The notes: generated from the sequence alone by a model not told the origin. 64,000 nt of DNA from Diphasiastrum complanatum (GCA_029204225.1 CM055107.1:50303878-50367877), one strand, 5' to 3'; positions 24,539-35,935 are shown, numbered from the stretch's first letter. Numbers and translations are program-made.

Positions 24539-25080
24539 TCTTCCTCCTTCGCAAACAACAAACCTCCGCTAATATTTCAGAAAGAAAACAAATCCCTGCT
24601 CGAAGCGAGCAAATCAAAGCTGCTACAACTCAAATCCCAGTATTGTTCTTGCACAGAAAGCTCTGAAAAACTTCAAGAAACCACAGCAAAAGATCAACTG
24701 CTCAAATCTGCCAAGAAAACAGACATTAAAATAGCCTCAGAGCTTAGCAGACTGCTAATCAAAGCTGCATTGAAACACCAATATTGCTGCCGTGCAAAAA
24801 TCTCTGCTAAAACTTCAAGAAAGAAGAAATCAAGAGCTCAGATCTGCCAGAAAAACATACCAAAATTTCTAGCAGACTGCTGATCAAGACCAGCACGAAC
24901 GCAGAGGAGATGAAAGCATCCCCAGCACCGCAGCAGCAGCAGCAGCGATGGAGGGGAAGGCTGCTATGCAATGCAGAAGTAGAGGCATTCCAGGGTTTGT
25001 ATAGAGAAGGCAGGTGAGTTTTACGTACGCTAAAGAAGAGGCTATTGTTTTCGACGCGCCACTGCCACGTCCGCATGGCT
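24539..25080 (-). promoter_or_regulatory. SAHH leader and core promoter with internal tandem duplication
   Basis: On the minus strand a TATA-like CTATACAAA lies at 24996-25004, which would place transcription start near 24965-24975 and give a leader of about 430 nt. A G-box-like ACGTGGC lies upstream at 25064-25070. Within the leader, about 24605-24720 and 24745-24890 hold two-plus imperfect copies of one unit with a period of about 136 bp, sharing AATCTGCCAAGAAAAC-type, CAGACTGCTRATCAA and AAAACTTCAAGAAA blocks. A CTG/CAG run at about 24930-24945 follows the expected start. Whether the leader is spliced cannot be seen. Confidence 0.55.
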
Positions 25081-25182
25081 ACCTGTGGTCACCCCTTTCT
25101 CTGGATATGTGACCGTCGTGGCCGGTGGGTCAAGTGAACCCATTTTGACTCACCGGTGGCCTAACCAACTACCCACCAAAAG

Positions 25183-25214
25183 CCCCCACCCCCCCCCCCC
25201 CCCCCCCCCCCCCC
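25183..25214. repeat. Homopolymer C tract (26 uninterrupted C)
   Basis: Five C, one A, then 26 consecutive C (25189-25214) lie about 110 bp beyond the putative G-box of SAHH. Such tracts are unstable and are also prone to sequencing length error. Confidence 0.9.
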
Positions 25215-26430
25215 TTTGTCTTGGATAATTTACCTACTACATCACCTTGCTATCAACCAATCAAGTCAAAGCTCAAATGCTATGTAGCTCATCTGGCCCC
25301 CACAAACTAGGGAAAAAGGAGAGTCTCTCAACCACCAAGCACCATGTTGCTAATTATGGATTCGTTTTTTTTTTAAGTCATTTTTTATACACACTTGTAG
25401 ACGGTATGCTGAAGTAATTTGAGAGGGATACAAAATTTGATTTGCAAATGTGATTCTAAGGCCGGTTCAAACTAGGGGAATGTCTTTGTCGAGCCCTTTC
25501 AATTGTTGCCCATTTTAAAACCTTAGCAAGTGAGTTGAGAGCAGGCAATGGATCACCTCCCTGTCAAACTTGGCTCATAAGTGCTAAATCGAGGGCCGCA
25601 ATTTGATTGACCTGCTTAAATCCTTGCCATACCAATGGTCCATTTCTAGTAAGTTGCCCTTGACAACTCAACATGCTAGGCAATGTTCCTAGGTCCAAAA
25701 ATTGGGATTGAGTTGCCCCTACAAATGGGAGAACTACATTTTTGAACTTGGGACTTGCAGAGTAGTGTAATATGAAAGCACCTTAAGGGTGGGCTTAGGG
25801 TTGGTTTCAAATGAAAACGAGGCAAGTCAATTTATATTCTTCTCTTTTTATTGGTTGGGAGATATTCACATGCCCTTAAGGGTCTTCACATTCACCCACA
25901 TTTACTTCAAGTAGAATTCACATAAGGACAACTTGGAGCCTTGCAAATGTCACTGAGACTTCTGAGAGGGTCACTCCTCTAGTGACTTAATAGAAGTTAG
26001 CTGGGCACACTAGTAAGCAAGAATGTTGTTCCTATGGTAGAGAGTTTTTACCTAATTGATTTTCCATAGAGAACATGAAAAATAATTTGAAAGCACAATA
26101 AAGCAAAGACTTGCTCACTACACAGCCATGAGCAGCCAATGATCTAACACTCTCCACTGAACCGGAGGAAGCATTAAGAAAAATGAGGCACGAGATGGTT
26201 TGTTGTGCAAACTAATCCGCAAATCCAATTCCTGAAGCTAGCAATATTTTTGGCCCACATTGATTTGCGCTCATAGAGATCCATGACCTTAAAATTGGTT
26301 ATGTGGCATGTTAATCCCAAATTGTGTAAATTTGTTTCCCCTTTTATTATCAATACTGAAGAAAACCCGAAGTGAGAATTTATCTTTTTGATTTGATGGG
26401 CCATTTCAAATCATCAAACGGGTGGGAGAA
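25215..26430. other. No gene recognised
   Basis: This is AT-rich unique-looking sequence between the SAHH upstream region and a Gypsy remnant. The open frames in it are short and show no known motif. Confidence 0.4.
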
Positions 26431-26439
26431 CTAGCATCT

Positions 26440-26822
26440 GAATAGGATTTACCAATCATAACGAAAATGCATAATGTGTTTCATGTCAGCTTGTTGAAGA
26501 AGCATATTGGTAAGAATGTTTCAAAGAAGCATATTGGTAAGTGGTTGAACTGCCACCAATCAACGAAGAAGAGAATTTGGTAGTGGAGCCAGAGGCAGTG
26601 GTTGGTTATCGTGACAAAGAGTTATGGAATGGAAGGCAAATACAACAATACCTAATCAAATGGAAAGGGCTACGTCCTGAAGACAAAACATGGGAAGATC
26701 ATTCCTATCTAAAGAGATGGCCTGCAATCTTGGAAACAACTAGAGGTCTTATGGAGCATGACACTTCATGTATATCTACATGGTCATCATTTTTGAGGAC
26801 AAAAATGCTTAAGCAGGGGAAA
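26440..26822 (+). pseudogene. Chromovirus Gypsy C-terminus with chromodomain
   Basis: The plus strand begins with FHVSLLKKHIGK, the typical end of the chromovirus integrase C-terminal domain. A tandem 27-bp-scale duplication repeats KKHIGK. From 26541 the frame is open for 103 codons and gives a chromodomain: EPEAVVGYRDKELW, then QYLIKWKGLRPEDKTWED. It ends at a purine tract (CAGGGGAAA) directly before the LTR start at 26823. Everything 5' of the integrase tail is missing, so only the 3' end of the element survived. The lineage differs from the 14.6-15.6 kb chromovirus in its chromodomain sequence. Confidence 0.85.
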
Positions 26823-27235
26823 TGTCATGTCCTAAGTAAAATTAGCCCATGAGCGCATCCAAAGAGTTTGCTAAATATAGCCATAGTGCTAAGTTAGAGT
26901 AGGTTTATGTCATTATGTTCGTCAATAAAGCAACCTAGCCAACCACGCCATATTTGTATTGGTGGGAATTATAATAAGGGTTGTAAGGTCCAAATTAAGG
27001 TAATAAGGCCCCAAATTCAATTTAGAGCACTAAAGGACCACTATAAATAGAGGCTAGTTTGGAGGCTATTCTACATTTGTGATTTTTAAACTTTTGGTGA
27101 TCTTGAAGCTTCTCTTTGAGAGCTTTCTTGATTGTGTTTATGCTTCATGTGCCTAAAATCACATGAGCGCTATGATCATGCTCTAGTTTCAGGCCTAATC
27201 TTGTGAATGATCATTAATGGTGAATAATGGATCTA
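26823..27235 (+). repeat. Chromovirus LTR
   Basis: It begins TGTCATGTCC right after the purine tract and contains a clear TATA box (TATAAATA, 27042-27049) followed by a GAGCTTTC-rich leader. The right end is not sharply defined; Copia coding homology starts at about 27245. Confidence 0.6.
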
Positions 27236-27244
27236 TACTTTGCC

Positions 27245-27600
27245 TATTTTGGTGAAGGTTAGTAAGAAGCAAAGTACAATTGTTTTTTTCCACAACAAAA
27301 GCAGAGTATAAGGCAATGTGTAGCACAGCAGAAGAAGCCATTTGGTTGAGGCAAATCTTGGATGAGATGGACATGAAGCAGGAAAACCTACAACTATACA
27401 TAGTGCTAGTCAGAGTGGCATTCAGTTGGCAAAGAATCCGGTGTTTCACATGAGGACCAAGCACATCGAGATTCACTATTATTTCATATGTGAAAGGTTG
27501 ATGAGTAAAGAAATAAATATTGTTCATTGTAGTACAAATAAGCAGTTAGCTTAACATTTTCCCTAAGCCACTCATTAGAGAAAAGTTTGATTAGTCTAGA
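27245..27600 (+). pseudogene. Copia RNase H fragment
   Basis: Readable blocks in changing frames are an SKKQSTIV start, TKAEYKAMCSTAEEAIWLRQIL, an LYIxVLVRVAFSW-like block, then TKHIEIHYYFICERL-like sequence and VHCSTNKQLA. This is the standard order of the Copia RNase H end. Frames break at about 27400 and 27450. There is no catalytic continuity, and nothing upstream belongs to it. The following 27600-27975 looks like its LTR, with a short TATA-like run near 27645. Confidence 0.75.
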
Positions 27601-27979
27601 TCAAAACTTTATGTACTTAAAGTTTGTTAACTTTAATGCTATGTATATAAGTGTGTAAAAAGTAGATTCTACTTTTAGTGATAGAGTTAGAATAGAAGTA
27701 GAAATGTTGTGGTACTGTGCTGTGGGTCCAATCGGTGGATTAGGCCCAGTTGGCCTCGTCAAGAGGCAAATCAACAACACACGCGTCACATCAATGACAA
27801 CTTGGGCCATGCATGGGTTGCCAAAGAAAGAACTATGTGTACAATGTACTTGTTTTTTGAAAATAGAGTTGCTATGTGAGCTTAGTTAGAGTGGGAGAGT
27901 GCTTTCTATGTGGATGTTAATGTGTTTCATGATCTGTGATCCTATTTTAAGCAAATTTTAACTCAATTATCAGAAAGCA

Positions 27980-29105
27980 CAAGATGACAAAAGCCTGGTT
28001 TCTTGATTTCGGAGCCACTCAGCACATGACCAGTCACATCGATTGTTTCCAGTCCTATACACCTTATAGTACCAAAAAGTATGTTCACTTCGGTGACAAC
28101 AACACACATGCTATCATAAGTGAAGTCACTATAAGATTAAGCTTCTAGAATGATTAAGTCAAATTTCTCTCTAAAAAAAATTTAAGTACCTAATCTATCT
28201 ACAAATCTGCTTTTTGTCAACAAAAGTACTGATTTAGGACATAGAGTAGAATTTGAATCTGATCAATGTAGAATTGTTGATAGGACAAATAAGATTTTTG
28301 CACTCGAAAAGAGGCATGGATACTTATAAAAAATTGAGTCACTATTATTCTACCAATAAAGAATTACTTTGACATTATAGACATGGTCACTTAAATCATG
28401 CATATGTTTTGAACATGTTTAGAAAATGTCTTATACTTCATCTCGACTACTCAGATAAAAAAGTCATAACTCCCTGTCTGTCAGAGTTACATCATCAGAA
28501 AGCAAACTAGAATCTCTTTTAGATCAAGACATCAGCATAAAGCTTCATATAGACATAAATGGCCAATGCAAACCTTATCATTGGTAGGTGTAAGATTTTT
28601 CATTATTTTTATTGATGAATATTCAAGAACAACTACATATTTTACTAAGCGTAAATTAGAGGCATTCAACCTCTTCAAAATATTCAAGGAGCGAAGTGAA
28701 AAGGAAACTAGTAAAAGAATTAAAGCATTGAGGTCCAATAATGGTGAAGAGTACATCTCAACCAAGGTCAAGGAGTATTGCCTTAGTGAAGATAGCGAAC
28801 AACAATTCATCACTCCTTATACGCGTTGGTTCAATGGACTTGCTGAGAGGAAGAATCCAACCTTAGTTGAGTCGGCGAAGCGTATGTTTATTGTCCTAAA
28901 AGACGAGTAAGATTCCAGACAAACTATCATCAACTCCTGCCATCGACATGACAATGCGAGTCTCAAGTTCGAATATGTCGACAAACGAGCAACTTATCGA
29001 CAATGAATCCAAATAAGATGTTGCGACTCCAGAGCAACAAGACTAAAGACAATATTATCAGCCCACGCCACCTCCAAGAAGATTGACAAGAGTGTCCACA
29101 CAACC
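27980..29105 (+). pseudogene. Copia protease and integrase remnant
   Basis: The protease block reads WFLDFGATQHMT at about 28000-28035; the catalytic DSG has become DFG, which would abolish activity. After many stops the integrase core is open at 28566-28910: FIIFIDEYSRTTTYF (first Asp), ALRSNNGEEYIS (second Asp replaced by Asn) and FNGLAERKNPTLVES (Glu). So both enzymes have lost catalytic residues. About 28960-29105 carries the integrase tail (a PPPRRLTRVSTQP-like segment) and stops where an LTR begins at 29106. The element thus seems to have been interrupted by the next Copia. Confidence 0.8.
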
Positions 29106-29724
29106 TGTTGGAATTCGATGCTCAGTCTCAAATCCATTCAATAATGAGCATCCTGAAAACCAAAAATAGAAGGCTCAAATTTTTGAGCAAAGGAATGAAA
29201 AATTCAGGATCAAATTTTTTTAGAATTCTTCGATACCGGATTGACTCAAAAAATTCATTTTTTGAGTCAGTATTTTTTGAGTCATTGTACATTTTTCGAT
29301 ACTTGTAAATTTTCAATATTGTCGGTTTAAAATCCGACCCGATGACTTCGCGTTGACAGTCCACCCACTTTGTACATGCATTAACTGTAATGAGGCGGTT
29401 GTAATAACTGCAACAAAAGGTAGTTGTAGATATTTTTGTAGGATATCAATCCTAGAAACTTCATCAGAAATCTTCTTTTGGTTATTCGAGATTCTGTAAC
29501 TAGAGTTATCACTCTCAACGACTATAAGCTAAAGTTATCACTTAAAATATTGTACTCACTATTTGATATCAATCGGAGTGCAAATTTTTAGACCTACTTC
29601 TGTATCATTTCATTGTGCATTTGTCTGAATCATTCAATTTGAATATTCTGCTGTTGTTTGTGGCATTTTCGATCCTACACGCACCTATTCGAGCTTCCGC
29701 TGAGTAACCTCTCGATTTACGACA
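29106..29724 (+). repeat. Copia 5' LTR (619 bp)
   Basis: It starts TGTTGGAATTC at 29106 and ends CTCTCGATTTACGACA at 29724, next to a tRNA-iMet type primer site. It is related to the minus-strand LTR at 15621-16611: both share a TAATGAGCATCYTGAAAAC block near the start and an ATTGTACTCACTATT block near the end. A perfect 12-bp stem with a TTCA loop (29242-29269) and two more TTTTTTGAGTC copies lie inside. Confidence 0.8.
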
Positions 29725-29740
29725 TGGTATCAGAGTAGGC
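29725..29740 (+). promoter_or_regulatory. Primer binding site (tRNA-iMet type)
   Basis: TGGTATCAGAGTAGGC starts directly after the LTR end and is complementary to the 3' end of initiator-Met tRNA, the usual primer of plant Copia elements. Confidence 0.9.
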
Positions 29741-29763
29741 AATTCAGTAATCTGCATTTCATT

Positions 29764-30720
29764 GTGGATTATCAAGTCTTGTTTCTATCAAGACATATTT
29801 CTAGCAAGCATGCAACCAACAATATCTCGAAATCGTTGTCTCTACTGATGATCTCACTCATCCAGAATGGATTATCTATTAGTTCTTCTCTAATCGACAA
29901 ACTCGATGGTAGTAACTACCATCTCTGGAAATTCAAAATGAAGGTCATACTACTGGCCAAGGAACAATGGGACATCGTTGATGGCACAGAAGTTAAACCT
30001 GAAGGTGATGCAGTCACTATCACCAAATGGAGGTTGAAAGATGGCAAGGCTTTTGCCATGATCACTCTCAACATCAAAGACAATCGAATCAATCACATAA
30101 GAGCTGTTCAGATTGCTAAGGATGCATGGGACATCCTAGCAACACTCTACGATATTAGGGACGTTTCCTCCAAACTCCATTTGAGGAAGGAATTATTCTC
30201 CTTGAGAATGTTTGAAGTAGCAAGTGTTTCGAGCCGCATCAACACTTTCGAAAATCTTATGAGCAGATGACTGCAACTAGCTTAGTCATTGAAGATACCG
30301 ATGTTGTTATGACTCTATTATCGAGTCTTCTTGAGGCCTATGAGAACTGGGTCCTAGCAATTTCGATCCATGACAAGATCACCCTTTCAAGAGTGATTTC
30401 ATTACTTCAACAAGAGGAGGCCAGAAAATTTGCAGCCTCCTCAGGCACAGGGTCAGATCCTCAAGATCTATATTCCAAATATTAGAAGTTTAGATCCAAA
30501 AAGAAGAACAATATGCAGTTAGGATCGAATTTTGACTCATGCTCAAATTTTGGCTTTGGGTCGAATTCTGGCTCTGGGTCGAATTCAAACACTTGATCTT
30601 TCCAACCAAAGCAGAAACTATTCTGCAGATACTGCAAGAGAACTGGACATGAGATCAAGGACTACAGAACGTTGAAATTCAACAATGAGAAGAAGAAGCA
30701 GTTCCAACCACAAGCAAATT
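29764..30720 (+). pseudogene. Copia gag with broken zinc knuckle
   Basis: The gag frame is open at 29764-30270, with the Copia capsid pattern SSSLIDKLDGSNYHLWKFKM, then KDAWDILATLY and LHLRKELFSLRM. One frameshift near 30265 leads into 30267-30485 (LLSSLLEAYENWVLAI, ISLLQQEEARK). About 30605-30690 encodes a nucleocapsid knuckle FCRYCKRTGHEIKDY, where the last zinc Cys is Tyr. Capsid assembly and RNA packaging would be the roles in a live element. The start at 29764 is 24 bases past the primer site, so the true start may be further in, for example the Met at 29836 or later. Confidence 0.85.
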
Positions 30721-30779
30721 CTGGAATTTAAGGAATTCTGCAAGGCCAACAAAATACATCAACAATTCACAACTAGCTA

Positions 30780-31590
30780 CTCATCTCAGTTCAATGGTGT
30801 ACTCGAACGGCAGAATCGAACACTCATCAAGAAAATTGATCCATCACCAAAGCCTTGAATGGCAAGACATCTTATGAAGTGTGGACAGGATCGAAACCAT
30901 CACTCAAGAATATAAGAGTGTTTGGTTGTATTGCTTATGCTCAGATCCTTGAAGATCTCAGAAACCAATACAGCCTCCATCCATATTTATGGACAATGTA
31001 GTCTAGTACTTGGTGCAAGAACCAAATACAGTTTCGGAGGTGATGTTTTTACCTAATGCTGATCAATGGAAAGTAGCGATAGAAAATCAAATGTGGACAG
31101 TCACTGAGTTGTCAAAGGGAAGAAATCCAGTTCCATTCAAGTGGATATTCAAGACGAAGTATGATGTTGAAAGAAGGTTGAATCGATATAAAGCCAGGCT
31201 AGTCACCAAAGGCTATTTCCAGATTCTAGATCTGGACTATTCCGAGACCTTATGCCCAGTTGTCAAGCATGCTTCAATCCGTTTGCTACTCAGCTTTGTA
31301 GCTTCAGCAGATTTCGAAGTCCATCAAATGGATGTCCAGACCATTTTCCTCAACGGGACCATTGAACAAAAAATCTTTATGTCACAACCAAAAGGATATG
31401 AGCTAAGCAGAAAGCAACACCTTGTGTGCAAAATTCACAAGGCACTCTATGGGCTGAAACAGTCACCCAGGGCCTGGTTCCAGAAATAAATACATTCCTT
31501 ATTGAGAATGGTTTCATTTCAAACTCATCAGACTCGAATGTCTACTTCAAGTCTGTATCGAATTTCTTCATCATCATTGCTCTCTACAAA
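30780..31590 (+). pseudogene. Copia integrase tail and N-terminal reverse transcriptase
   Basis: Protease and integrase core have been deleted between about 30720 and 30830. The integrase tail (ALNGKTSYEVWTGSKPSLKN, VFGCIAYAQ) is followed by a reverse transcriptase open at 31010-31489: VPFKWIFKTKYD, RYKARLVTKGY, DYSETLCPVVKHASIR, VHQMDVQTIFLNGTI and ALYGLKQSPRAWFQK. A frameshift near 31485 continues to FFIIIALY, and homology stops at the point where YIDD should follow (about 31590). It is a close relative of the minus-strand Copia at 16571-17938. Confidence 0.88.
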
Positions 31591-31591
31591 C

Positions 31592-32800
31592 CTTGAGGTA
31601 CATCAACTTGATGTATAAACAAATTATCGGAATCGAACAATCGAAGAAAATATCTACATGGTACAGCTCGAGGATTACATGTTGAACGGAAAGGAAAATC
31701 ATGTATGTAAATTCCATAAGACAAGTCTTTATGGATTGAAACAATTAGCAAGAGCTTGGTTTCAGAGGATCAATATCCTTCTCATCCAACAAGGTTAAAG
31801 ACCAAGCACTACCAATTCAAATGTCTACTCCAAGTCAATACATCCTTCTTCTATTATCATTACTTTGTATGTTGGTGGCACAATACTATTCAGTGACATT
31901 GTCGATCTAATAAAAGATGCTAAGAAGATGTTGTCCTCAGAATTTGACATAACAAATCTGGATGAAGCTCATTACAAATTCATAGATCAATAGAGGTACA
32001 TTCATAATACACTTAACAAGTATAATATGATGAATTGCAGGTGATCTCACTCACAATGGAGGCCTAAGATTGTCAAAGGACCAATGTCCTCAAACAAAGA
32101 AGGAGAAGGAGCAGATGAGAGACTATCCCTACCATTCTATTTTAAGTTCTCTCACGTATGCAATGGTCTATACTAGATTCGATATCTCTTTTGTAGTTAC
32201 CTCCCTAAGCCAATTCATGGCTAATCTTGGTGTGATCCATTGAAAGGCTCTTATTAGAGTCATGTAGATACGTTCACTGTTATGAAGGACCAATGCATCT
32301 ACTATGGAGGAGTCGACATCAACAAACTCCATTTTCTTAGTGAAGCAAGCTGGGCAGGAGATGCAGACACTCATAAATCCACATTTGAATTTACATTCTT
32401 CCCCAATGGCGGTCCTATCTCTTGGAATAGTCGTAAGCAAATCTCTAAAGCTCTTTCTTATACAGAATTAGAGTATATTGCTGCTTCTCAAAAGAAGCAA
32501 TATGGTTGAGAAGTTTGTTATCGACATTTTTTTGAAACAACATGCTCCAACAATTGTGTTGTGTGATAGTTAGAGTGCAATTGCCTTATTGGCCAACACA
32601 AGATTCATTCTAGGAGTAAGCACATTGAAATTAAATATCACTACATCAGGCGCAAAATTCTTTTAAAAGAGATAAGCTTAGAGTACCGTTGCATGCAATA
32701 CATGACATTAGATACATTCACCAAGGCAATGAGCATTGATGCACACAACAGACTATTGTGAAAACTAGTGAATTGCAACTTGATTATTCTGAGGCCTAAA
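31592..32800 (+). pseudogene. Second Copia: reverse transcriptase and RNase H
   Basis: A different Copia family takes over at about 31592 and repeats part of the domain already read: LEVHQLDV, then SLYGLKQLARAWFQRI, then ITLYVGGTILFSD, where the catalytic YVDD is YVGG. RNase H follows: VDINKLHFLSEASWAGDADTHKS at about 32309-32380, GGPISWNSRKQISKALSYTE, then a degraded IALLANTRFI and HIEIKYHYI region. Several stops are present. The result is a chimeric pol with about 60 residues of RT duplicated across the joint. Probable 3' untranslated sequence runs from 32800 to a purine tract at 32966-32976. Confidence 0.82.
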
Positions 32801-32977
32801 AGTATAAGATGAGTTCTAATTAATCATGTAAAGTTTCCCACACTTTTAGCAAATGTAAAAATTTCAAGGGAGGCATAAACCATTATCTCTTATTGATCTA
32901 AAGTGTAGGAGAAACATAGGCCCTTGAAATTAGTCAAGATTGTCACATTACCATTGATCTTGATCAAGGGAGGAGAT

Positions 32978-33500
32978 TGATTTGCATATTGAGTGTGTGG
33001 CCAAGATTCATTTGGGCCAAATCACATTAGAGAAGCCTTACTACTATAAGTGTAATGTGTTTGTACATATTTTATATTGAGTATTGAAGAGCTCTTTGCT
33101 CTTGATGTGGCAGCCTCTATTTTTCTATCCCTTTTCTCTCTCCCTCTCTCTCTCTTCCTGTGAGATTGTGCTAGATTGTGGATAGTGTGATAATATATGC
33201 ATAGGCATGAGTTATGAATAATTTCAACCTACTCCTAAATGGTTATGGATAAGATCTAAAGCTTTATTTATGTTTCATATTAAGTTTATGACATTAATGC
33301 TCTGATTATACCTACACTTCATGTAATTTTGCAAGTGCTCTTGCCTAACAATGTGTAGAATTGTTTGTGTTCATTGACCATTACAAGGTTTGATGAGGAC
33401 TTGTTCTTCAATGGCCATTCCTTAGCTAAATGGCTGCTTTGCCACAATTAAAGAATAAGACTTGCTTAAAGATGTCTCTTACCGATGTCTTAGGCTTTTT
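32978..33500 (+). repeat. Putative LTR of the second Copia
   Basis: It follows an AAGGGAGGAGAT purine tract and starts TGATTTGCATATTG. It has a weak TATA-like ATTTTATATTG (33070) and a CT-rich run (33130-33158). The right edge is not determined. The open frame at 33522-33755 beyond it has no recognisable content. Confidence 0.4.
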
Positions 33501-33815
33501 TTTTTAATTTTCTAGTAAGCCATGGCTTCAAGTTCATCAAAAAACTTCTTTGGTTTTTTGTTTGGATGTGTTTTCTCCCTAGTGGGAGGTGTGGGTACGT
33601 CCCTTTCTATGAACTTTTTGTGCAATGCATCCGAGTTCTTCCTAGTTTGCATGGGGGTACCATTATGGGATGGAAGCCTTGTTTTTTCGGGCTACAGTTT
33701 TGGCTTTTGGGTTTTAGGTTCAAAAAAATGTATTATTGGCTTGAATTTTATTTGAGTTAGTGCTAAGTGTGTTAATGTCGATTTTGATTACTGAAACCAA
33801 TTTTTGATTTGTTAG

Positions 33816-33918
<103 letters not shown>

Positions 33919-34244
33919 ATTAAATGTGAGTTGATGTTTTTTTAGATTGTATGTAAAAGAGTGTATGATAGAGAATGTTACATTTGTATTTGTTATTATA
34001 ATTTTCTTATGGATTGTGAATGTTTTAAAGTTATGTGCATTTAGGATTGTAATTCATAGATGTATTTAAGATTTAGTTTTTGAAACTAAATATATGTTGG
34101 ATCTATTAGATTTATATTGATTATTAAAAACATATTGTAACTTATGTGCATATTGTAACTAATGTGAGTTGATGTTTTTTTAGATTGTATGTAAAAGATT
34201 GTATGATAGAGAATGTTAAATTTGTTTTTTAAATTTTAGATTAA

Positions 34245-34429
34245 TACATTACTTAACTTACTAACTATTTCATGTTGGTGTTGATGTTGATAGGCCATCA
34301 GAAGAAGATCAATCACAAGTATCAACAATCATCAAGGGAGACAATGAGGTATGTTTCAATATGCTCATAAATAAATCATTCTTTGTTTGATTCATTAATT
34401 GTTTGATATCAAAGACAATCATATACAAA
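34245..34429. other. No assignable gene; one exon-like segment
   Basis: On the plus strand, about 34293-34349 is a short open segment (EEDQSQVSTIIKGDNE) flanked by AG and GT. This may be chance. No domain is seen. Confidence 0.25.
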
Positions 34430-35659
34430 ATTGATACAAAGACAATCATGTACAAAATTACAAAAATCTTTTATATTCGTGATAAAGAAAGAGTACATAG
34501 ATTTGAAAATGGGGTACCAAAAGCCCCAATTTATCTATCACATTACATAATAAACCAAATAGATAATCATCTTCAATGGAATTTGCATCTTCATCTTCAT
34601 CTTCATCTTCCTCTTCCTCTTCCTCCCCTTGATCCAATGGAATGTTTTCATGATCGGCCTCTTCGCTTTGTGCGCTTAAAATATTTTCATCATCAGCCTC
34701 TCCGCTTGGTGCGCTTAAAATGGATCCTTTCTACAAAATTCAAAAAATACAAGCATTATATTAAACACCTTTTAGATTTAGTAATTCTAAAACACAAAAA
34801 TCAATAAAAAATTAATTCTTACCAATGGCAATTCTCTTTTTTCTTTCATGTGATCCACCAAAGCCGAGTATCCTTTCATAAAAGCCCTTCCAAAATCATG
34901 AATCTAAAGTCACAAAACAAACATTGATTAGTTAATAAAACAATAATATAAACCATAAAAAATCTAAATTTACTTAAAATGAAATAAAAAGAAAATTACT
35001 TACAAATTGGACTTGAATATTGGCTTTGCCCCCCGAACCAAGATGTGATTGCCCCAATAGGGCAATCCTTGACCGCGTGGCCTCCCTTTGTTGCACAAAT
35101 CGATCGGGATTGGGATTTTTTTGTTTCACCTCAACTTTGCGCCAATCTTTTTTGGAAGCCTAACCAGAACTCCGCTTTCCCGCTGTAATAGCCCTCCGTA
35201 GGGCTTGTCATTTGTGCCTAATATGAGTGCACATATTGGTTAAAGCCCAATTTCTATCAAATTTTTCATCTTGATTAAATTCTCTATGAAACGTGGCAAT
35301 GATTCTATCTTTGTTGTCCTCATCTTGATTAGCACAAGGGCTAAAAAAGTCATTGCCAAAGTATTTCATGGCAAGCTCTCTAATTTAGCAAATTACAACA
35401 TTGACTCATGCATCTTTAATAATGCTACCATCCTTGTGAACATCATAATAACGATTGTCAGATTCTTTACTTGGTGCATCTTGCGGCACCCTCTCTTGTT
35501 TGGATTCTCCTTCGGAAAGGCATAGAAATTTCATTCTATTCCTTTTGTCAATCGTTCATGAAAATCGCGAACTCGGTCTCCCGAGCCCGAGCTTCTTGCT
35601 CCTCCACTTGAGGAGCTTCGTGGCCTTCTAAAGCCACTTCCACTTCCAAATGTAGACAT
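34430..35659 (-). pseudogene. Spliced En/Spm(CACTA)-accessory-like gene, copy 1, decayed
   Basis: On the minus strand an ATG at 35659 starts MSTFGSGSGFRRPRSSSS, a Ser/Gly-rich start, with TGA at about 35533. The frame changes and reads KESDNRYYDVHKDGSIIKDA, IIATFHREFN, FDRNWALTNMCTHIRHK, then KDWRKVEVKQKNPNPDRF and RIALLGQSHLGSGGKANI. Stops are scattered. Two short downstream exons with GT/AG borders follow: IHDFGRAFMKGYSALVDHM (about 34905-34825), then an acidic C-terminal exon from about 34735 with tandem ILSAPSGEADDEN/ILSAQSEEADHEN units and an E/D-rich run. A diverged relative with the same order is at 50455-52790. The pattern resembles the plant Transposase_24 type of En/Spm-associated proteins; that naming is by pattern only. 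Confidence 0.5.
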
Positions 35660-35664
35660 TTTGT

Positions 35665-35935
35665 GTGTGTAGAGAGTGTGTGCGAGAAAGAAATAAAGAA
35701 AGAAAGAAAGATCTTTAATGTGAGAAAGAGAGAGGGAGAGAAAGAGTGTGTGTGTGTGTGAGAGAGAGAGAGAGGGAGAGAGACAAAGAGAGAAAGAAAT
35801 ATTGATGTCAAGAAAACTAAGAATAATGTGTGAAAGAGAGAGCGCTTAAAACTTAAAGCTAGAGAGCATGAAAGCTTAAAGAGAGAGCACAAAGAAAGAT
35901 CACAAAGAGCACAAAGAGAGAGCAAAAATGAAAGC
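35665..35935. repeat. GA-rich low-complexity tract
   Basis: Interrupted GA, GT and GAAA repeats lie directly upstream of the minus-strand ATG at 35659, so on that strand they form a CT-rich leader. The open frame through it (35548-36087, minus) is rich in Leu and Ser because of the repeat and is not taken as a gene. Confidence 0.8.

Noticed and set aside
33522-33755. 77-codon hydrophobic frame starting MASSSSKNFFGF
   Set aside because: No domain, no signs of splicing or conservation; the Ser-rich start looks gene-like but nothing else does.
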